This document shows, piece by piece, positions 58,964-64,000 of a DNA stretch of 64,000 nucleotides. A program made the position numbers and the translations under genes. Each line of letters starts with the position of its first letter. Positions within the stretch are counted from its first letter, which is position 1. Source of the DNA: a virus. The stretch covers positions 41,162 through 105,161 of the IMG/VR virus record IMGVR_UViG_3300044911_003339; one strand, written 5' to 3'. The notes under the pieces were generated by a model that did not search any database, had not been told where the DNA came from, and was given only the letters and a program-made list of their open reading frames with translations.

Positions 58964-59932
58964 ATGAAGCAGAGAAAGCCCCGCACCGTCGCTTCGGTCG
59001 CAGACACCGCCGAAGCGGCTGCCGCCGCGCCGACGACCATCAAGATCGCGGGCCACGATTTCGTCGTGGCCGAGCCCTCCCCCGAGCACGCCTTCCGCGT
59101 GCCGCCCACGCGCCCGTACCGCTTCAACGACGTGCTCGTGAAAGACCTCGCCGTCGGCATCGAGGAGGCCATGAACATCTTCCTCACGGGCCCGACGGGC
59201 TGCGGCAAGACCTCGGTCATCGTCGCGCTCGCCGCGCTCCTCCGGCGTCCCCTGATCCGCTTCAACCTGGACGGCGAGACGCGCGTCACGCATCTCCGCG
59301 GGCAGCAGGTCCCCGCCGCGAAGGACGGCGTGCTCACGCTCGCCTTCAGCCCCGGTGCGCTCGCGGTCGCGATGCGCGAGGGCTACTGGGTCGTCTTCGA
59401 CGAGTTCGACATGGGAGCGCCGAGCGTGCTCGCGGTTCTCCAGCCCGTGCTGGAGGAGGACCGACGCACGCTCTTCGTGCCCGAGACCGGAGAGACGGTC
59501 ACCGCCCACGAGGGATTCCGCGTGTTCGCCACGGGCAACACGGTCGGCTACCGCGCATCGGCGCGCGCTCGCCACGCGGGCACGAATCCTCTCAACGCAG
59601 CCGTGCTCGACCGCTTCGGTCTGGTGATCGCCTGCGACTACCCGGACCGCGCCGAGGAGATCGAGCGCGTCGCCTGCAACGTCCCCGACTGCCCGGCCGA
59701 GTTCATCGACGGCGTGTGCCGCGTCGCCGAGGAGCTTCGGAAGGACGACAAGTTCCGCGCCGACTTCTCGACGCGTCGCCTCGTCCAGTGGGCGCGCCTG
59801 ATCCCGCGCTTCGACTTCGACGTGCTGCGCGCGAGCGAGCTTGCGGTCGTGCGCAAGCTCGAATCTTCCACCGACGCCAAGGTGGCCCGCGAGGTCATCC
59901 GCCGCGTCTTCGGCTACGAGGAGAATCGCTGA
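58964..59932 (+). CDS. MoxR/CobS-like AAA+ ATPase
   Basis: A 322-residue AAA+ ATPase with SD AAGTAGG and spacer AATC. Walker A TGPTGCGKTSVIVAL is near residues 77-91, Walker B YWVVFDEFDMG near 140-150, sensor 1 RVFATGNTVG near 185-194, and an arginine-bearing helix follows. The NLDGETRVTHLRG stretch is typical of the CobS/MoxR group. These ATPases act with VWA partners to remodel or insert metal into target proteins. A CobT-like VWA gene lies two genes downstream, so this is a phage MoxR-VWA module. No CobN is seen; cobalt chelation is therefore unlikely. Confidence 0.8.
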   Translation: MKQRKPRTVASVADTAEAAAAAPTTIKIAGHDFVVAEPSPEHAFRVPPTRPYRFNDVLVKDLAVGIEEAMNIFLTGPTGCGKTSVIVALAALLRRPLIRFNLDGETRVTHLRGQQVPAAKDGVLTLAFSPGALAVAMREGYWVVFDEFDMGAPSVLAVLQPVLEEDRRTLFVPETGETVTAHEGFRVFATGNTVGYRASARARHAGTNPLNAAVLDRFGLVIACDYPDRAEEIERVACNVPDCPAEFIDGVCRVAEELRKDDKFRADFSTRRLVQWARLIPRFDFDVLRASELAVVRKLESSTDAKVAREVIRRVFGYEENR

Positions 59933-60756
59933 TGGCAGACATCTACTTCGGCAAACGCGCAAAGCCCGGCGTCTCGCCGCTCACCAGCATCTACTGGATG
60001 CGAGACCACACGCTCTTCCATCTCTTCGCGGGCGATTGGTGGCCCGTCTTCAGCGACGCCGCTCTGAACGGAGGCGGGACGGTGCCGAGCATCGGCGACG
60101 TGACCGCCGCGCTCGCGACGGGATCGCACTCCTCGCTCTCCGGCGAGGTGTGGAACAAGACGCACGACTTCTCCTCCGCGGTGAAGGCGGTGACGACGCC
60201 GATGGCGCTCGTGAAGCCCGACTCGCTTCGGTCTATCAGGACCCCCACGACCGACACGCGCTGGCGCGTGGCGCACATGACCTCGTTCCGCATGGGCAGC
60301 CTGGAGTGGGTTCAGGCCGAGGTCGCCACGGTCGTGCACGGCCACACCGTCTTCACCACCCCCGGCAGTCTGTCGGACGCGGCTTCGATGGCCTTCGCTG
60401 GACCGACCGCTGAGGCCGCAGCGAAGAAGTGGATTGCGACATCGCTGTCCAGCGGGCGCAACGGCTGGTGGTTCTACGAGGGTCAGTCGATTCCGATGTT
60501 CGGATCGTTCCACGAGCGTCACCGTTTCGCGTGGGTCGATGACCTGTACGTGAAGGCGCTCGCCGAAGCCGAGTCACTGGACGCCGATGCCAAGCGCATC
60601 GCCGAGGAGCGCGAGCGCGCTCGCATCGCGGCTGAGGAGAAGGCCGCCGCGGAACGCAAGAGGCTCCTGGAAGGAGCGACCACTGACCTCTCGCGAGAAG
60701 ATTTCGCGAAGGTCGTTCAGGCGCGCATCCGCGCGCGGAAAGGAAGCACGCTGTGA
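59932..60756 (+). CDS. Hypothetical partner between MoxR-like and VWA genes
   Basis: A 274-residue protein whose ATG overlaps the previous stop (TGATG) and whose end overlaps the VWA start. A Trp/Phe-rich N-terminal domain (ITSIYWMRDHTLFHLFAGD in outline: IYWMRDHTLFHLF) is followed by a helical section, and residues about 205-247 form a charged coiled coil (DAKRIAEERERARIAAEEK). Tight coupling on both sides suggests that it is the substrate, adaptor or regulator of the ATPase-VWA pair. Family not recognised. Confidence 0.65.
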   Translation: MADIYFGKRAKPGVSPLTSIYWMRDHTLFHLFAGDWWPVFSDAALNGGGTVPSIGDVTAALATGSHSSLSGEVWNKTHDFSSAVKAVTTPMALVKPDSLRSIRTPTTDTRWRVAHMTSFRMGSLEWVQAEVATVVHGHTVFTTPGSLSDAASMAFAGPTAEAAAKKWIATSLSSGRNGWWFYEGQSIPMFGSFHERHRFAWVDDLYVKALAEAESLDADAKRIAEERERARIAAEEKAAAERKRLLEGATTDLSREDFAKVVQARIRARKGSTL

Positions 60757-62576
60757 GCGTCGAACACGAGATGGAGCGCATCGGCAAGATCATCGCAGCC
60801 GACAACGGAATCGATGTCGTCTGCCGCGGCGTCGATGCGTACTGCACAGAGGACCGCAAGGTCGTGATTCCGAGCATCGAGACCTACGCGTGGCTCGGGG
60901 CCGACGCGGAGCGCATGCTCCACGGGCTCCTCGACCACGAGACGGGTCACGCGCTCGACACGGACTTCGCGTGGGTCGCGAAATCCTCCGAGGAGTCACC
61001 CGCGTTCAAGGTGCTCATGAACGCGCTGGAGGACGGCTACATCGAGGCGCGCCAGGGCATGCGCTACCGCGGCAGCGCGCAGAATCTCGCTCGCAAGAAC
61101 GAGTGGTTCTGGGAGCGCGGTGCCTCCGAAAGACAGACGACGCAGAAGGTGCTCGCGAAGGCCGATCGCTGGAGCGCGTTCACGCTCGCGCTGACCTGCG
61201 TCGTCCGGCCGTACGGGGGCCGCAAGGTCTCCGACATCGAGCCGATCAGGCCCGACATCGCTGCGATGCTTCGCGAGTGCGAGAGCGACTGGAGCGAGAT
61301 CGTTCCTCTCGCCGATCAACCCCGCGCGTCCGGCGAGGTCTTCAAGATCGCGCAGCGCATCTACGCTCGATTCCTTTCGGGCTCCGACCCGGAGTCGAAG
61401 AAGGACGAGTCGAGCATCGGCGGCCTCGCCCCCGGAGCCGGAACCCCGGACGAGATCAAACTCGACCGATGGACACCTCCGCCGCAGGGCGAGTTCGCGC
61501 TGACGCCCGAGGCAGCGATCAGCGCGCGCATCCATCAGGTGTTCGATCGCAACATCGCCACGCAGCCCTACACGAACTTCGACCACAGCTTCGATCTGGA
61601 GCGCGACTTCTCGACCGAGGATCTGCGCTCCGCGTCCGCCGCGTTCGAGGAGATGGAGCACGAGGTCCGTCTCGCGACGGACGCGCTCGTGCTGGCGTTC
61701 GAGGCTGCGGTGCGCGCGCGAAGCTCGACGCGCCTCGTCTCGGGTGCCGACGAGGGTCTGATCGACTCGTCGCTGCTCCCCTCCTACGCGATCGGTGCCG
61801 AGCGCGTGGACAGCATCTTCCAGGAGTTGACGACGGACGGCGATGACCGAGCGGTCGCCGTCTCGATCCTCATCGACTGCTCCGGCAGCATGCGAGGACC
61901 GAAGTCCAAGCTCGCCGCGCAGGCCGGGCTCGCGATGTCGCGCGCCTTGTCTGTCGTCGGAATCGCGCACGAGGTCACCGGATTCACGACGGTGGACTCG
62001 ACCATCGGCTCTCACCCGTGGGTCGATTCGCTCAACCGCTCCGCCGTGGAGCGCAACTTCCGGGAGATGCGCGCCGCTCTACGCGAAGCGCAGAAGCAAG
62101 GGACCGACGTGGGGCGCTTCGCGCGCGAGGTCTACCGCGGCAGCGAGGACGACCTCGAAATGCTGGAGGTCCCGATTCACGCGACCTTCAAATCCTTCGC
62201 GAGCGACGACGCACGTGGACTCACACGCGTCGAGGGCATCGCGGAGAACCTGGACGGCGAGGCGGTGATCTGGGCCGCGCGTCGTCTCGCCGCTCGGCAC
62301 GAGCAGCGCCGCATCCTGTTCGTGCTCTCCGACGGATTCCCGGCTGGCTCGCGTGACAACGCGCAGGGCCAGCGGTACTTGCGCGAAGTGGAGAAGCGCG
62401 TGCGGGATGCCGGCATCGAGGTCTACGGCTTCGGCATCATGTCCACCGCGGTGCAGCACTTCTACCCGACCCACTGGGTCATCACGGATCTCAACGACCT
62501 CGTGCGCGAGGCGCTCACCTCGCTGGCCGAGATCCTCACTCGTAATCGTACGGAGCGTGCGTGCGTCGTGCTGTGA
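60753..62576 (+). CDS. CobT-like VWA protein with HExxH motif
   Basis: A 607-residue protein starting at a GTG. HGLLDHETGHALDTDF near residues 56-71 has HExxH followed by NALEDGYIEAR, the arrangement of VWA-linked predicted metallopeptidases (CobT-like group). A variable middle is helical. The VWA domain begins near 366 with VSILIDCSGSMRG, supplying the MIDAS DxSxS; ILFVLSDGFPAGS near 516 is the later VWA strand. Partner of the MoxR-like ATPase two genes upstream. Peptidase activity is possible but unproven. The stop overlaps the next GTG. Confidence 0.75.
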   Translation: MSVEHEMERIGKIIAADNGIDVVCRGVDAYCTEDRKVVIPSIETYAWLGADAERMLHGLLDHETGHALDTDFAWVAKSSEESPAFKVLMNALEDGYIEARQGMRYRGSAQNLARKNEWFWERGASERQTTQKVLAKADRWSAFTLALTCVVRPYGGRKVSDIEPIRPDIAAMLRECESDWSEIVPLADQPRASGEVFKIAQRIYARFLSGSDPESKKDESSIGGLAPGAGTPDEIKLDRWTPPPQGEFALTPEAAISARIHQVFDRNIATQPYTNFDHSFDLERDFSTEDLRSASAAFEEMEHEVRLATDALVLAFEAAVRARSSTRLVSGADEGLIDSSLLPSYAIGAERVDSIFQELTTDGDDRAVAVSILIDCSGSMRGPKSKLAAQAGLAMSRALSVVGIAHEVTGFTTVDSTIGSHPWVDSLNRSAVERNFREMRAALREAQKQGTDVGRFAREVYRGSEDDLEMLEVPIHATFKSFASDDARGLTRVEGIAENLDGEAVIWAARRLAARHEQRRILFVLSDGFPAGSRDNAQGQRYLREVEKRVRDAGIEVYGFGIMSTAVQHFYPTHWVITDLNDLVREALTSLAEILTRNRTERACVVL

Positions 62577-63106
62577 ACATCGAGGAGACCGAGGGGATCG
62601 TCGAGTCCGAGATTCGGCGCGTGAGGCTCCCCGGCTACGACCGCGACGATCTCCGCCAGGAGGCTCGCATCGCGGTCGAGGCCGCTCTCCGCCGCGTGCG
62701 GAAGCACGACCCCAAGGCTCCCGCGTACGTGCGCATCACCGTGCGCAACGCGCTCCGCAATCTCGTGCGCGCCCAGTGCACGGCCGGCCGCGCTCCTCAC
62801 GACGATCGCGGCCGACGCATCGCAGGGGCCTTCCAGCCCGACATCCACGACCTGCTGCCTTCGCATGCGCCGAGCCCCGAGAGCACGGCGCACGCGCGAC
62901 AGCTTGTGCAAGCGCTCGCTCGCGAACGTCCGGCCGACATGGAGATCCTCCACGCGGTGTTCGTCGAGGGCGCGAGCGCTGCTCACGCGCTCCACACGTC
63001 GGCCGGGCTTCCCGCCTACCGACGCCTAGAAGCTGCTCGCCGACGAGCAGCCTTGATTCTGAATCGATTGCTTGATAATCAACCGATCTCTCACAGGGGT
63101 TCCATC
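62573..63106 (+). CDS. Sigma-70-like protein (no stop; frame continues into next gene)
   Basis: From a GTG in a GTGA overlap, 178 codons read as a small sigma-like protein: YDRDDLRQEARIAVEAALRR and AYVRITVRNALRNLVRAQ (residues about 22-70) resemble sigma region 2, and a helix-turn-helix-like end (LHAVFVEGASAAHALHTSAG, then YRRLEAARRR) resembles region 4. There is no stop codon before the ATG at 63107, so the frame continues into the downstream protein. A hairpin, a promoter-like sequence and a good SD lie in the joint, suggesting either a true fusion with an internal start or a lost stop. Confidence 0.55.
63032..63051 (+). terminator. Hairpin at the end of the sigma-like region
   Basis: GCTGCTCG (63032-63039) pairs perfectly with CGAGCAGC (63044-63051) around CCGA, followed by CTTGATT. 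It could be a weak terminator; it lies inside the continuous frame. Confidence 0.4.
63053..63079 (+). promoter_or_regulatory. Sigma-70-like promoter candidate
   Basis: TTGATT (63053-63058) and GATAAT (63074-63079) are separated by 15 bases in an unusually AT-rich patch with short inverted repeats. The spacer is shorter than the normal 17. The putative start point would lie 20-25 bases before the ATG at 63107. Confidence 0.35.
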
Positions 63107-64000
63107 ATGACGAAGCTCGACACCGCCAAGTTCCCGCTCCCGCCGACCGACGATCCCGACTGCCACGCGCAGGAGGCCAACTCCGAGCCCATCGGCTACG
63201 ACGCCAAGCTCGCGCTCTGCCGCTACCTGTGCCCGGACAAGCACACGTGCCTCGCGCTCGCGATCGAGCGCGGTCTCGTCAAGCTCTCGCTCGACGACGA
63301 CCACGAGGTCGCCGACGTGCTCAGCGGCGCGCTCTCGGTCAACGACATGAAGGACCGCGTGCGCCAGCGGCAGAAGATCCTCGGCATCCCCGACGGCTCG
63401 CCCGAGATGGACAAGCAGATCGAGGGCCGGGTGAAGCTGCTGCCCGCGTCGCTCCTCGTGCGCAAGGCCGAGGCGAAGAAGGCGGCACCCGAGAAGAAGG
63501 ATTCGACCACGGCGGCCCCGGCCGCCGCACCTGCTGCACAGGAGGGACCCGTGAAGACCGAGACGAAGAACGAAGCACCGAAGGAACCCGCCGCGAAGGC
63601 CAAGCCCGCGAAGGCGGCGAAGCCCGCCCCGGCCCCGAAGGAGGCCCCGAAGGCTGCGGAGCCTGCTCCCGCCGCCGCGGCCCCGAAGGAGCCCGCCAAG
63701 GCCCCCGAGAAGCCCGCCAAGCCCGCGAAGGCGGCCAAGGCTGCTCCGGCCCCGAAGGAGGCCCCGAAGGCTCCCGAGAAGCCCGCGAAGGCGGCCAAGG
63801 CTGCCCCGAAGGAGCCCGCCAAGGCCCCCGAGAAGCCCGCCAAGCCCGCGAAGGCGGCCAAGGCTGCTCCGGCCCCGAAGAAGGCGGCCAAGGCCCCCGA
63901 GAAGCCCGCGAAGGGCAAGGCCGAGGCCAAGCCCGCGAAGCCCGCCAAGCCCGCGAAGAAGGCGAAGGGCAAGAAGGCAACGACGAACGGCAGCAAGGCG
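63107..64000 (+). CDS. Histone-H1-like Lys/Ala/Pro-rich protein (3' partial)
   Basis: Starts at ATG 63107 with AGGGG 7 bases upstream and runs off the window (298 codons seen). The first 115 residues form a small domain with four Cys (CHAQEANSEP, then LCRYLCPDKHTC) able to bind a metal. After about residue 125 the sequence becomes Lys/Ala/Pro/Glu repeats (AKPAKAAKPAPAPKEAPK), like histone H1 tails and bacterial H1-like proteins. It would bind DNA non-specifically, perhaps compacting phage or host DNA. A 77-base exact repeat lies in this part. The frame is continuous with the sigma-like region upstream. Confidence 0.7.
   Translation, partial: MTKLDTAKFPLPPTDDPDCHAQEANSEPIGYDAKLALCRYLCPDKHTCLALAIERGLVKLSLDDDHEVADVLSGALSVNDMKDRVRQRQKILGIPDGSPEMDKQIEGRVKLLPASLLVRKAEAKKAAPEKKDSTTAAPAAAPAAQEGPVKTETKNEAPKEPAAKAKPAKAAKPAPAPKEAPKAAEPAPAAAAPKEPAKAPEKPAKPAKAAKAAPAPKEAPKAPEKPAKAAKAAPKEPAKAPEKPAKPAKAAKAAPAPKKAAKAPEKPAKGKAEAKPAKPAKPAKKAKGKKATTNGSKA
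63681..63880 (+). repeat. Two exact 77-base direct repeats in the H1-like gene
   Basis: Bases 63681-63757 and 63804-63880 are identical over 77 bases, offset by 123 bases (41 codons), so they keep the reading frame. A shorter core, AAGCCCGCGAAGGCGGCCAA, occurs a third time between them near 63779. The tail probably grew by in-frame duplication. Confidence 0.85.

Noticed and set aside
58964-62576. Cobaltochelatase (cobalamin biosynthesis) function for the CobS/CobT-like pair
   Set aside because: No CobN or other cobalamin gene in the window, and the VWA protein has a peptidase motif; the family name alone does not show the reaction.
1-64000. CRISPR arrays, insertion sequences, integrase or attachment sites
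   Set aside because: No regularly spaced repeats with unique spacers, no transposase or recombinase motifs and no tRNA-flanked duplications were seen.

Overview
The window is part of the genome of a GC-rich (about two-thirds G+C), double-stranded DNA tailed phage or an equivalent prophage. A tail sheath, tube, gp27-like hub, spike, gp25-type wedge and J-type baseplate protein show a contractile tail (myovirus morphology). A lysis cassette with an i-spanin-like protein implies a Gram-negative host. The host itself cannot be named from the sequence. Nearly every gene is on the + strand, packed head to tail with ATGA, GTGA or TGATG overlaps. The terminase and DNA polymerase are not in the window, so both genome ends lie outside it.

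Layout. (1) Bases 1-17500: portal plus very large multidomain proteins of the polyvalent type: ParB-like nuclease plus zeta-type kinase (5' partial), MuF plus metallopeptidase, ADP-ribosyltransferase-like plus sigma-70-like, and a 2211-residue metallopeptidase plus SF2 helicase. They are probably packaged with the DNA and injected. (2) 17556-22519: intrinsic terminator, prohead protease, acidic scaffold, major capsid protein with an Ig-like insertion, terminator, decoration or head-fibre candidates. (3) 22545-26878: connector and tail-terminator genes. (4) 26894-43919: sheath, tube, tail assembly chaperones with a probable programmed frameshift, tape measure, baseplate, fibres and a beta-helix tailspike. 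(5) 43932-45654: lysis cassette. (6) 45532-47587: the only minus-strand gene, then about 1 kb without convincing protein coding but full of perfect hairpins and ending in a tRNA-like fold; this is the best candidate for an undescribed element (a large structured RNA). (7) 47588-52509: replication module (SF2 helicase, DnaB-like helicase, TOPRIM primase and two small partners). (8) 52716-58924: small, mostly unknown early-type genes, several with zinc-binding cysteines. (9) 58964-62576: MoxR/CobS-like AAA+ ATPase, a coiled-coil partner and a CobT-like VWA/metallopeptidase-motif protein. (10) 62573-64000: a sigma-70-like frame that runs without a stop into a histone-H1-like Lys/Ala/Pro-rich protein leaving the window.

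How the genes work together. Regions 1-4 build and load the particle, with accessory enzymes apparently stored in the head. Region 5 opens the cell. Region 7 supplies replisome parts around host or out-of-window polymerases. The two sigma-like domains (one in a virion-type protein, one early-type) suggest that the phage redirects host RNA polymerase. A genome-wide sequence habit is the strong preference for GAATC/GATTC (GAWTC) sites, both at wobble positions and between Shine-Dalgarno (SD) sequences and start codons.
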